From positions 191,818,816-191,882,815 of the forward strand of contig CP136066.1 in NCBI GenBank assembly GCA_032622095.1: DNA of 64,000 nucleotides. The letters run 5' to 3'. This document shows, in pieces, positions 50,801 through 60,433 of this stretch. Source of the stretch: Siphonodentalium dalli (Eukaryota > Mollusca > Scaphopoda > Gadilida > Siphonodentaliidae). The notes under the pieces are model-generated. The model had not been told where the DNA came from. It made no database searches and was given only the letters and a program-made list of their open reading frames with translations. The translations under genes and the position numbers were made by a program. Position 1 is the stretch's first letter, and each line of letters begins with the position of its first letter.

Positions 50801-51666
50801 AAATAAATGGCTCGACACTAAATATACGGACATGGAGAGAACATGGAATCATTTTCGTTAACGATCTTTTCCAGACTGATGGCACATTTCACACTAGACA
50901 TTCCCTCTTATCGACATTTAATGTCCGAACAGATTTCATCACCTTGCATGCACTTCTTCGACAAGCAGAAAAAAGTGTCAAAACCCTTAAACAACCTAAT
51001 AATCCGCTGATGGCACCAATCCTCCCAAGTAATTACATATTATTATTACGCAATGCGAAAGGTGGGCGCGATTTTTACAACTGTCTAGTGTCGAGAAACA
51101 AGAAACTGGACGTGTGCTCGAAATGGGAATCCAAACTAGGCGAGTACAACATTCCATGGGATATTTGCTTCAAGGCCCCATTCCAGTCCACGTCTGACAC
51201 TAAATTACACTGGCTTCAATTTCGTATAAACTGTAGAATTTTAGCTACCAATAAATTTCTAAAACTGGCCAAGATTAGACAAAACGATCTTTGCAACCGA
51301 TGTCAAACACAAGAAACGATATGCCACATATTTTGGGAGTGTCCGCATGTTCAATCATTCCTAGACAAGCTTTCCAAATGGACAATATCAAACAATTTCG
51401 TCATTCCTTTAACAAAAAAGACAATGACGCTTGGAAACATGAGCAATCGAACTGATAACATTACAAATTATTTAATTTTGATTATTAAAAACTATATTTA
51501 CAAAACAAAATTTACAACGGACCAATTGTCTATGAATGCTTTAATTGCAGAATTCAACTTTAGGTATAATTGCGAAAAATACAATGCATACTGCAGACTT
51601 GAACGTAATATGTTCGATACCAAGTGGCTTCTAATGAAACTAGCACTTGAAAACGAAACCCGATAA
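47888..51666 (+). pseudogene. LINE ORF2 (endonuclease and reverse transcriptase), frameshifted
   Basis: From ATG 47888: AP endonuclease with LNCRGLN, CLQDTH, SRGVAFL, VTIYGPND, CGDWN, RLDFFMIS and YRSDHSMI. Then the linker (RSRAQWVEQGEKPTKYFLNL) and RT blocks KSPGPDGY, NWRPISLLN, DQTGFL, LLLIDFEKAFDSVSW (49706 on), RGCRQGDPISPY and YADDTTLIL. The tail holds a knuckle CNRCQTQETICHIFWEC (~51295-51345). It nicks DNA and primes cDNA synthesis when intact. Breaks: frame change near 48890, TAA at 49143-49145, frame change near 49705, frame change near 50600. Catalytic residues of both enzymes look preserved, so decay is recent. Confidence 0.9.
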
Positions 51667-52105
51667 GATACAACACTTTAAAGGCCGTTCGGATATATAT
51701 CTCAATATTATATTGGTAGAATAGAAAGTTGAAACATGGCCAGTCATTGACCGATTATTCGTAAACAACGAAATAATTTGTCGACAAAGAACAAAGGGTA
51801 ACAACTCTATTAATATAGCCCCCGGCATCGAGGCTGTATCTTCTGTTTTGACATATCCTGACTGTTTCGCAGCGCTGTGTCGTGTATCGTGTCCAATCTC
51901 CCATATTTGATATCAACATATTATATGTCCATGTAACATTATATGATGACACCAGGTGCGAATGAAGAGTGTGAGACTGTGCGCATGTGACAGTGAGATA
52001 GTTTCCCCTCTCGCCCTTGAAGTATCGTATGCTAATGTATGTCTGTGATATTCCGTGTATGTTTTGCTATTCAATAAAAAATTAAAAAAAAAAAAAAAAA
52101 AAAAA
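51667..52105 (+). other. LINE 3' UTR and poly(A) tail
   Basis: Non-coding sequence after ORF2 ending TTCAATAAAAAATT and then a run of A (52084-52105). The A tail fixes the 3' end of the insertion. Confidence 0.8.
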
Positions 52106-52345
52106 TCATTAAAGGCACGTGCGGCCTTAATTGTCGAAAATATTCATATTTTTTCCAAACACCGTAAACAGAAAAACATTAAAACGCATACAGTTCCGTT
52201 CATATATACCATGACCCTCGCGTAAACAGCATGTTATCATAAAGACCTACTATATTTTACCTAAGCAAGAACCTGATTGTGTTGTTGAAGACAGCACAAT
52301 GCTAATCACACACAAATGGCATAAACGCTCTTTATTATATTTTCA
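52105..52345 (+). repeat. Left arm flanking the recombinase gene
   Basis: ATTAAAGGCACGTGCGG, CCGTAAACAGAAAAAC and GTAAACAGCATGTTATCAT correspond, in opposite orientation, to the right arm at 54690-54975 (rc: TTTAAAGACACGG, CACAAACAGAAAG, ATAAACAGTATGTTATGG). The pair forms a diverged inverted repeat around the recombinase ORF. A second segment, AATCACACACAAATGGC then ATAAACGCTCTTTATTATA, matches inversely 38190-38225. Confidence 0.55.
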
Positions 52346-52401
52346 GTAACTTTTTCTGCCAAAATAATAATCGTATCCCCACTCCTGGAAGTGCCACGAT
52401 G

Positions 52402-52459
52402 TGTTATCCTACTCCCAGAGGTTTATCCTACTCCCAGAAGTTTATCCTACTCCCAGCGA
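52402..52459 (+). repeat. 19-bp minisatellite, 3 copies, upstream of recombinase
   Basis: TTATCCTACTCCCAGAGGT-like units begin at 52404, 52423 and 52442. The array ends ~110 bp before the recombinase ATG and may lie in its promoter or 5' UTR. Confidence 0.85.
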
Positions 52460-52569
52460 TGACGGACTATTTATCCCAACCTCGCACGTTCCGAATTACG
52501 TAATTCGAAGTGCACGTTTTTGGGTTACTCCCTTACACCAAAATAATTGTCTTCTGTCGAGCTGTCAAA

Positions 52570-54144
52570 ATGTCACTGCAGTTGTCAGAAATGGATTTAG
52601 GAACGATTGATGATGACTTTTTACGCCAACTTTTGGAATCGGACATAGATTATGGTAACGTTGATGATTCGGTGACTGCCGATGCCAGCGAGAATGTTTC
52701 GGGAGCTGCGGAATCGAATTCTCGATCTTACGGGAGATTTCAAATGATGGATGATGAGCAATTGACTAACTATATGGCCGAAAATGAAATTCAAAATACA
52801 TTAAAGAAAAGCATGTTGGATGTTAGGTTATTCCAGAATTTCTTGAAGAAAAAATATGACTTTACATCAGAAATTGCGGAACTCGAGCCTGGAACCCTTT
52901 GTGAGTACCTATGTCACTTCCTTGTATCTGCGAGACGACGAGATGGTGATGAATATGAACCCACCACACTCAGGGCGTTCTACTCCAGCATTAGTAGATA
53001 TCTGAGAAAAGCTGGCTACACTAAGTGTATTGTGCAAGAACCTATTTTTGCAAGAGCTATGGACGTTATGAAAACCAAACAAAAGCATTTGAAATCCATT
53101 GGGAAGGGAAATAAACCACTCGAGGCCGACCGATTAACAAGTACCGAAATTGATCAGCTGTATGAGAAGAATGCATTGGGCTCATGCTCCCCAAAGTCAT
53201 TGCTAAATACAATGTGGCTCACATTTACCACTCACTGTGGGATGAGAGGCGGCCAAGAGCAGTACGATTTTCTATGGGGGGACGTTCAAATTGGAAGCGA
53301 CGAAAGCGGAAAACAGTACATATTTATCGAGAAAGAACGCCAGACAAAAACCAGAACGGGCGGGGATGTTGCTAATAACAGAGTTTTGAAAGCAAAGGCA
53401 TATGAAACAACAACACAAGAAAGGAACCCTATTTATATTGACAATATATTCAAAGAGAAACGTCCGATCAACATGTTATCGCCAGATTCGCCATTCTATG
53501 TTTCTATGGTATCGGATACACAGAAACAGATTGATGCAAACACCTACGTCGCGAGTGGGCAAAAATGGTTCAAAAATCAGCGGCTGGGTATAAACCAAAT
53601 TCGAAAATTCATGCCGCAGATGAAAATTGATGGTGAATTATCTGCAGAGAGAAGACTCACAAATCATAGCACAAGGAAACGCTTGATTCAGGAACTAAAT
53701 GATGCTGACATTACATCACACCATATAGTTCAGGTGTCTGGGCATCGCAATGTTAATAGCATTAATAATTATTCAAGGATGAACACTCACCAGGCAAAAT
53801 CTATATCTGCTATTTTGTCCAACGAGTCACCTGCTGAAATTCCGGAAAATCCACCAGTTCCAGTGCACAGTCAGAAAACACAAAATACATCACCAAAAAC
53901 ACAGACCACCAATGTGTTATCGACATCAAATTCCAGCTCAGTGAATTTGCAGGATCAACACCAACTGGGAAACATTTTTGGTTACGCTACACTTCGGAAT
54001 CCAAAGATCGAAATCGTGATAAACAATTGTTCACACAAGTGCATTTGCACCAAGAGAATGAAAACAGTGCTGAAATCCACTTCAGTATCTTCAAGCAGTT
54101 CCACTGATATTCGAGTGCATATTCCAAATGAAAGTGAACAGTGA
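52570..54144 (+). CDS. Crypton-type tyrosine recombinase (DUF3504/ZMYM-KIAA1958-like)
   Basis: An uninterrupted 524-residue frame from the first ATG (CAAAATGT) to TGA 54142-54144. N-terminal acidic part (MDLGTIDDDFLRQLLESDID), then a SAM-like/core-binding region (FQNFLKKKYDF, CEYLCHFLVSARRRDG, LRAFYSSISRYLRKAG). The catalytic domain follows: Arg in HCGMRGGQEQ, H-x2-R in NHSTRKR, His in SGHRNVNS, Tyr in INNYSRM. That is the R…HxxR…H…Y set of tyrosine recombinases in the order seen in Crypton transposases and in the host genes derived from them (ZMYM, QRICH1, KIAA1958). The C-terminal ~130 residues are Ser/Thr/Gln-rich with one Cys cluster (CSHKCICTKR). It should cut and rejoin DNA through a 3'-phosphotyrosine. 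Live Crypton or domesticated gene is undecided. Confidence 0.9.
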   Translation: MSLQLSEMDLGTIDDDFLRQLLESDIDYGNVDDSVTADASENVSGAAESNSRSYGRFQMMDDEQLTNYMAENEIQNTLKKSMLDVRLFQNFLKKKYDFTSEIAELEPGTLCEYLCHFLVSARRRDGDEYEPTTLRAFYSSISRYLRKAGYTKCIVQEPIFARAMDVMKTKQKHLKSIGKGNKPLEADRLTSTEIDQLYEKNALGSCSPKSLLNTMWLTFTTHCGMRGGQEQYDFLWGDVQIGSDESGKQYIFIEKERQTKTRTGGDVANNRVLKAKAYETTTQERNPIYIDNIFKEKRPINMLSPDSPFYVSMVSDTQKQIDANTYVASGQKWFKNQRLGINQIRKFMPQMKIDGELSAERRLTNHSTRKRLIQELNDADITSHHIVQVSGHRNVNSINNYSRMNTHQAKSISAILSNESPAEIPENPPVPVHSQKTQNTSPKTQTTNVLSTSNSSSVNLQDQHQLGNIFGYATLRNPKIEIVINNCSHKCICTKRMKTVLKSTSVSSSSSTDIRVHIPNESEQ

Positions 54145-54203
54145 TATAGAACTAGAAAGGCTTATCCACACAATGACATTCCAAAACAGTTACTAATTTA
54201 ATC

Positions 54204-54209
54204 AATAAA
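54204..54209 (+). promoter_or_regulatory. Polyadenylation signal of recombinase gene
   Basis: AATAAA 60 bp after the recombinase stop, followed by a GTTTGTTGTTTGTTTG T/G-rich element, a good match to an animal 3'-end processing site. Confidence 0.6.
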
Positions 54210-54511
54210 GTTTGTTGTTTGTTTGACAAATTCCTCCGAAAAATCCCATTTGAAGTTGGTGGCAATAGGAGAAATCAGTCAACGAAATGACGTCACGTTC
54301 CTTATACGGGGTAAAATACTATGGCGCGCGCGGCTATAGTAAAAAATTAATGAATGAGTGACGTAATCTATTTACCTTATTTGGGTTGTTATCTTATCAT
54401 TGCGCGTAATTTAACGGAAACATTTAGGTCAATATTCAGAATCGGAACATCTTCTCAATGCATTTTATTAGAGTTGTGTCGTGACAAACTGTTGTGGAAA
54501 ATATAATAAAC

Positions 54512-54664
54512 ACAATAGTTAACTGTCATCAGCGACGAACGAAGTTTCTCCTCTCGTGAGATGCGAGGATTATTTTTCACTCGGCAAACGCCTCGTGAAA
54601 AATAATCCTGCGCATCTCACTCGTGAAGAAACTTCGTTCTTTGCTGATGACAGTTAACTATTGT
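54512..54664. mobile_element. Foldback element with ~68-bp arms
   Basis: ACAATAGTTAACTGTCATCA … GGATTATTTTTCAC is followed, after ~14 bases, by its inverse GTGAAAAATAATCC … TGATGACAGTTAACTATTGT. Arms run 54512-54580 and 54595-54664 with few mismatches. No coding content. Likely a MITE, and able to form a long hairpin. Confidence 0.9.
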
Positions 54665-54689
54665 CTATTTATTAGGTCCATATCAGGTA

Positions 54690-54975
54690 TTTACCAACAA
54701 AGAACGCTCTTTATGTTTACCATCATAATATAAACAAACACCAGAAAAGTTACTTTTTGTGCCTTTGTTTACATAACAATGGTCAAACATATGACCATAA
54801 CATACTGTTTATGCGATTTTTCTTATTTGTATACGGACAAAGTCTATCTACATTTTGATGTTCTTTCTGTTTGTGGCGATTTTTGACGGGTGGAGATATT
54901 TTCACAGGATACCCACCGCCAAGCCCAGCCGTGTCTTTAAATTTCGACATTATGCCGTATATATAAACTTTTCCG
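54690..54975 (-). repeat. Right arm flanking the recombinase gene
   Basis: Inverse orientation of the repeat at 37915-38175: AACGCTCTTTATGTTTACC, ACATACTGTTTATGCG, CTTTCTGTTTGTGGCG and GATACCCACCGCC. Also the inverted partner of 52105-52240. Possibly the terminus of the element that carries the recombinase. Confidence 0.55.
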
Positions 54976-55021
54976 ATGTTCATAAACGAATAACTGAAGT
55001 CGACACTTCATAAAAATAAAA

Positions 55022-55160
55022 CTATGAACCACGTACGTCACTTCAAGTCGACCATGTGCACTCGCTCGCTGTGTGTTGTTCACTGCATGAAAAGCTATGA
55101 ACCACCTACGTCACTTCAAAGCCGATCATGTGCACTCGCTTGCTGCGTGTAGTTATTGTG
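55022..55160 (+). repeat. 73-bp tandem duplication
   Basis: CTATGAACCACGTACGTCAC / CTATGAACCACCTACGTCAC start two units at 55022 and 55095. Both contain CATGTGCACTCGCT and TGCTGTGTGT-like 3' parts. Confidence 0.8.
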
Positions 55161-55291
55161 AGACTGTTTATTTTTAACAATATGTTCCTTACAATTGTGT
55201 TCGTAGTTTTGAAAAGTTCATGTTATTAGTGTGCTATTAAAATGGACTGGTATATGATTATAAGGAATGACTTGAATCTCGATAGGGGTAA

Positions 55292-55377
55292 TTGATTTTG
55301 ACGGACAGAGTAATTAAACAAAGTTCGCGTGAATCCCTCGCACTCTTTGTTTAATTACTTTGCCGGTCAAAATCGAA
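55292..55377. repeat. Inverted repeat, ~32-bp arms
   Basis: TTGATTTTGACGGACAGAGT then AATTAAACAAAG is inverted as CTTTGTTTAATTACTTTGCC then GGTCAAAATCGAA, with ~20 bases of loop. A small foldback element. Confidence 0.8.
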
Positions 55378-55503
55378 TGACGGATTGGCTGATTGAGGTT
55401 TAACGTTGTTTTAGGAGCTAGGCCATATCACGACCAATAATAGAAGCAGGTATAAACACGATCGTTGCGAAGCAACTCTGTAGATAAATCATACAGTGAA
55501 TTA

Positions 55504-55587
55504 GATTATAACAATGAGCTATGTATGAATAAAAGCACACAAGAGGATTATAACAATGAGCTATGTATAAATAAAAGCACACAAGAG
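55504..55587 (+). repeat. 42-bp tandem duplication
   Basis: GATTATAACAATGAGCTATG at 55504 and 55546, followed in both units by AATAAAAGCACACAAGAG. One or two mismatches. Confidence 0.9.
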
Positions 55588-56049
55588 GAAACGTTTCCAC
55601 ATGAAGTCAGGAATAAAAATTAAGAGCTGACTTGTTTGGTCAATCAAATGTTTAGACTCACAGAAAGAGAGGTTCATAATTGAACTATCACAATTTGACC
55701 AGATGCTTGACGAGAAACGAGACTAACGCTTATTGAGGCTGTCGATTGAGTAAACGATAACATTCTTCTGTCTCACCCACCCAAACGTCAGCTTGATGAA
55801 GGTTGATAAAGGTTCATGTGCGATTCATCAAATATCATAAATATCTTATCAACGCAAAATCTTATGTTTTAAACTACATTGCATATTTCGATGTGCAGCC
55901 TTGGTAAATTCGTGTTTTTTATTTGCTATTGATTATGTATTCCTGTACTAGTTTTGTACATTTAATATTAAGTTGGCGATTTTGGTTTCGAAGCAACAGG
56001 CGAATTTGTTATGGAGCAATAGTATGAACACGAATAGACTGTTGTAGTT

Positions 56050-56964
56050 ACTAGCTCAACTTGCGTGGATTGCTTGGGAGCAACGGATGCATCTTCAGTA
56101 GACGTTTCCATGACCTGTGATACAGGTTCTGTGACAGCAGGTATATCGGTTGCGTCAAGTTGTGTTTTTTACGATACACGAATGGTGTTGGTCTTACTAA
56201 GTGCTGTCATCAGTAGACTGTTTTGTAGAACCGACAGCAGAGTACATGTATGTGACTGGTTGAATTGATGGTCCAGCACCAACTGTTGTCTGTGCATCGA
56301 AATATGATAGATGTTTGTCAATCTTACACCGTTGGATTTTGGATTCATTGCCCCTTATGGGACATGTGTGATATATTGCAAGAACAGCGTGCACACATCA
56401 ATTATTTACCTTTGCAATGGTGTTGACCATGACCATACCCCTGACATTTACAACATCGTAAGGGGTTTGGAACATATGTAGACACATCTATGTTCATCTA
56501 TCCAGCATTCAGTGCCGCTAGATGTTCGCACCGATTAAAATTAAACAAATAACTATGAAAAGGAACTTATAGTCCATCAACTGTCTTATACAATCTGCGA
56601 ACATCACTAACTCCATGTGATACCAACTCGGCCAATAAATCAGATTCGGAAGAGTTGGAGATATAGCTAGGCTTCTCAAAACTGCTCCACTACTATGTGA
56701 GGACTCGGTTGGTGTTTGTTAACTGTAACAAAGCATCAGATTGAACTTCCTTTGAACATTCAATCAGGAGAGAGCCAGTCACCAGCCCGGTCTTGGTCGG
56801 TTTGACAGAATGCAATAGTCCAGCAATAGTTTTATGGTCTTTTCAATGACAAATACGGAAGGTCGAAGCTAAGAACCAAGTACTCAGGGATCACCATCAT
56901 CATTGGAACTTAGTGAGTCATCATTCTTACGATTAGGTCGTGATTTTTTGGTTTGAGTTGACAT
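56050..56964 (-). pseudogene. Decayed gag-like ORF1 of a Jockey/CR1-type retrotransposon
   Basis: The minus strand starts at ATG 56964 (MSTQTKKSRPNRKNDD). It contains PEYLVL, then KPTKTGLVTGSLLIECSKEV then QSDALLQL, then SHGVSDVRRLYKT. Next come MNIDVSTYVPNPLRCCKCQG then YGHGQHHC (CCHC knuckle) and CPIRGNESKIQRCKIDKHLS then YFDAQ. This order, including YxPNPLRCxKCQxxGHxxxxC, is that of the RNA-binding gag of Jockey/CR1-like LINEs. Several frameshifts and stops interrupt it. No ORF2 follows below 56 kb. Confidence 0.8.
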
Positions 56965-57630
56965 ATAAAAAGCAAAACAAAACAACAACTACCCTAGCAG
57001 CCGCCGCGGACCACCCTTCGATTTCTGGGCGGACCAAAGACTGGGTATATAGTTGAAGCGATGACCCGTTTAGCCACTGCATGCAGCATCCTCCCGGTAC
57101 CACCCACAGTGAGACGGGTGTGAACAATACAGGACTCAACAATCACCAGGACGAAAAGCAAAGAGACGGAAGAGAACAGAACATCATAGATAAAAAAAAC
57201 AGTACTTCAAACAACAGATTGTGAATGTAACGGCTTCTGTATCTCGCAATAAACTCGACGCCAAACTGTGTGGTGATTTGAGGGCAGCACCTTCTGAAAT
57301 TGACAAACGTGCCGCCGCTTTGACTAATGGGTTAATATTATCCAAACGCATTCTCAGATTGTATTTCAAACAGAGGATGTACGCTTATATGTGCATTGAA
57401 TATTAACCTTGTTCAGCTCAGAGCGTGATTTGAATTTTACGAATCTACTGCTAAAATCACTATACAAAACTTGAGGTGAACCTTTTCGCACGGAGTCTGG
57501 CATGTTTTAATCAGGCCCCAAATATCGGTTCCATTAGATAGGTATTGGTTTTATGATGATATTTTATCGTTGCTTGGAACAGGTGTAAGCACACTTCGAC
57601 CGACAGAGAATATTTTGAAGAGACTTGTCG

Positions 57631-57715
57631 GGAAGTCGGTAGCCGAGAGTTAGCGTACTTGTCTCTCGTGCTAGCGGACCTGGTATCGCATCGGTCCGAT
57701 ACCAAGTTCGTCAGG
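57631..57715 (+). repeat. tRNA-like SINE head or tRNA pseudogene
   Basis: GGTAGCCGAGAGTTAGCG resembles a pol III A box (TGGCCGAGTGGTTAAGCG type) and CGGTCCGATACC resembles a B box, ~40 bp apart, with GTGCTAGCGGACCTGG between them. The acceptor arms do not pair, so it is not a functional tRNA. A tRNA-derived SINE is the likely origin. Confidence 0.35.
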
Positions 57716-58459
57716 CTGAAAAGTCTCATTCGAGATAACTGAATAAAGATCCGAATGCAAAATGCCGACTTCCCCATTATAATATATTTGTCTAGGTATG
57801 TTTTCGTGGGTGCAGTAGGCTGTCCGATCGGGCGCGGACATTAATGACTGACCCCGTGTACACGCATCGGTGTGTGCCGCTACTGGAGTCAAAACAGGTT
57901 TATAAAGTTACCCGGCCATGGTAGCACCTAGATCAGTACGTCTATAACAGAATTGGTTCCTGCACTGGAATATCTACAGATACAGAGTACCAGGTGCCGT
58001 GTCCCGTTTCGGTGTATTGTAAGTCCGCGATAGCAGTATTGATCACAAACGCGCAATATACTTGTCCCTAGGTAAAACGATGGACAATATTGATATTTTC
58101 GTGTCCGCATGATCGTGTTTCCATCTTATGGTGATTGACAGGCAAGTTATTCCGAACTGAGAATGTATTTAATTTGCCGAGACACCTGTAACTGTTTATA
58201 TATCTTCGTCATTTGAAGAACTCATGTATCATATCACTGTATTCTGTATGTTCCCGTGACCTCCCAGTACGAGTTGCCATAACCCAATAATTGTGCTCTT
58301 AGTTGATCCTCGGTTAATCATATTTAAAATATCAGTCATGTGCCACACAGCACTTACCGTTCCGATTTCACTTGCTGCACGCTAAACACAATTATGTATG
58401 GTTCATAATTATGAATATTTTAAAGATGATTTTTGTTTTCCGATCAATCATTTTGTAAC

Positions 58460-58844
58460 TTAATTTGAAATTAACTCTCACTTGGCAGTGGTCTGAGAAT
58501 TGATTAGGGGTTTTTAACACAAAATGAATCGACTGTGTACATGCAACTGTCGGGAACCGGTACATGATTAACAACACTCGCCCCATTATACAGGTAGCAT
58601 GTGGACAATTCTAAATTGTCGCCATTGCATCGTCCATTTAAGATAAGCATCTGAGTTGTTTTACATTTGTATAGTAGTTTTCGGCCATATATGTTCACTG
58701 CTTGTTCTACACTGCACCGCGAGACGACTTCGTCTACATACGATTGTTGCAACGGAAGATGACTGACATGGTCATTCGTGATATAATCTACTTTACACGA
58801 TGTTCTGGCATTAAAATCTCCCCCGGTTATGACTACTTGATCAT
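58460..58844 (-). pseudogene. Decayed AP-endonuclease fragment of a non-LTR element
   Basis: After an acceptor-like TTTTACAG the minus strand reads DDQVVITGGDFNARTSCKVD, SYVDEVVSRCSVEQAVNIYG, LLYKC, LILNGRCNGDN and NGASVVNHV. In another frame it continues with FSDHCQVRVNFKL. GDFNA (metal/active-site Asp and Asn) and the final SDH are endonuclease/exonuclease/phosphatase-family motifs. LNGR…GD and G-SVV are typical of the invertebrate LINE-derived endonuclease group. One frameshift near the end; both flanks lack the rest of the element. Confidence 0.7.
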
Positions 58845-59459
58845 CTGTAAAATGTAGTAATCTAGATCAGAAAAACAATTGTCTGGAAGTGACTCGTCCC
58901 AAAGTAATAAGAAACTGTTATAATTCAGCAATATATTGTAGCAGCAAAGCGTTTCGATAACTGAATTTAAAACAAAATACATTCACAAGGAAGGAATGTT
59001 CTCTATTATCTTGATCTTCCAGAATAGCTGACTAACACTTGACTAACATATATATACGAAGAAAATACCCCTTTGCACAAAACCCTGCTCCAACATTAGT
59101 TAAAACGAACAAAACTCACACAAATCCCACCAAATGTTATAGCTACCAAACCACCCATAACCCATATAGCAATATGCTCTGGAAGACATAAAATAACAAA
59201 AGCATGCATGTAAATATGTTAAGCTGTCATCATGTAAACATTTTGTATATATTGGGAGAGGGGCTTCATAAGCTGAAAAACCTGTGCCCCGATCCCTTTT
59301 GTATTATTTGAAAATAATTCAAGTCAAAGTGACTTGATTGAATACGATTAAGTTTGTGGCGGTATATAGACAGATCCAAAGGTAAAATTAAGAAAATGTC
59401 TGCGACTTGTCCATCAAATGTTACCAGTAAAATACTGTCCTTGATAGATTCGTGCGATC

Positions 59460-59483
59460 GGAGGTATATTTCAATATACCTCC
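59460..59483. repeat. Short perfect palindrome
   Basis: GGAGGTATAT-TTCA-ATATACCTCC: 10-bp arms around a 4-base loop. Could be a protein-binding site or a relic tip; nothing else marks it. Confidence 0.6.
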
Positions 59484-60433
59484 CTTTATGCTGGATTTTA
59501 TGACGAGGTCAATAAAACTGAAGCTGTGTATTGTTATATCTGACGACACTGTACCATTATTCACATATTGTCATAAATATCGGTTCAAAATCGTAATAAA
59601 TTCGTGATCCTCTATGTTCGATGACACATCTATACCACAAGTCGACATTTTAAATCTAGAATGGTCATGTCTCTCAATTTATGCACAACGAACACCCAAG
59701 TGGACATCTATCAGAGAAAAAGTTCGCCTCTTGCACCCGCCCAAGATAACAAACATCTGCATGGCGCTTATGACTTAACACGTAATGCATTCCCTAGTCA
59801 GTAGAGGCGTCCCGTTAATTTGCATATCAGGGGACATCTACATGTATAACATTAAAGCTCTCAGTACTCCACTAACTGATTACGGTTATTCTTGAAACAA
59901 AAATCAGATTGAGCAAAACAATGTGGAAAACTGTCGGGCGGATTCCAAACTCGAACTTGACCCGTACCCTGGACCAGTCGCTTTCGGTGTGAATATAAAA
60001 ATCGCGCGCTTTGAACCGCTACAGACGACAGAAAACGGCCGTAAAAATCGCGCGCTCGCGCCCTGTGTGGATTGACCCTTACTCTTATAAGTGAAACATC
60101 TTAATTCTAGCGGAATTCGTTGGTTCAAATATCACAGGAAGTGACATGATATGCGAGTTTTGTACGTTTTAATGATTTAGAAACATAAACACCACTTTAG
60201 CACTGACGAAAACAAGCTAAATTGTTCAGCAAAGTGTTCTATCTCCAACACCTGCATCGAATTACAAGAATAATACTGACATTTAGAGCAAGACAATTTA
60301 AACATATTAGTTTTTCGTTTCCTCTGATCAGATGAAAACAACATAAGGTGAAAATAAAGCAGACATATACAAACACCAGGTGGTCTAATTTTCAAATAAA
60401 ACTACCCACAAAAAATGGTTATACATGTATAGA

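Larger units (their letters stand above)
43964..52105 (+). mobile_element. L1/Tx1-type LINE with poly(A) tail
   Basis: From ORF1 (43964) to a ~22-A tail (52084-52105) on the + strand: ORF1 (intact), a 2.9 kb spacer, ORF2 (endonuclease, reverse transcriptase, zinc knuckle; frameshifted), a 3' UTR of ~430 bp with AATAAA before the tail. The AP-type endonuclease and L1-like ORF1 place it in the L1/Tx1 group. The 5' start is not defined, and the sequence after the tail (TCATTAAAGG) was not found upstream of ORF1, so the target duplication is unknown. Whether ORF1 and ORF2 belong to one insertion is discussed in the findings. Confidence 0.75.

Noticed and set aside
57631-57715. Functional tRNA gene
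   Set aside because: A/B-box-like words are present, but acceptor and anticodon arms do not fold, so only a SINE or tRNA relic is suggested.
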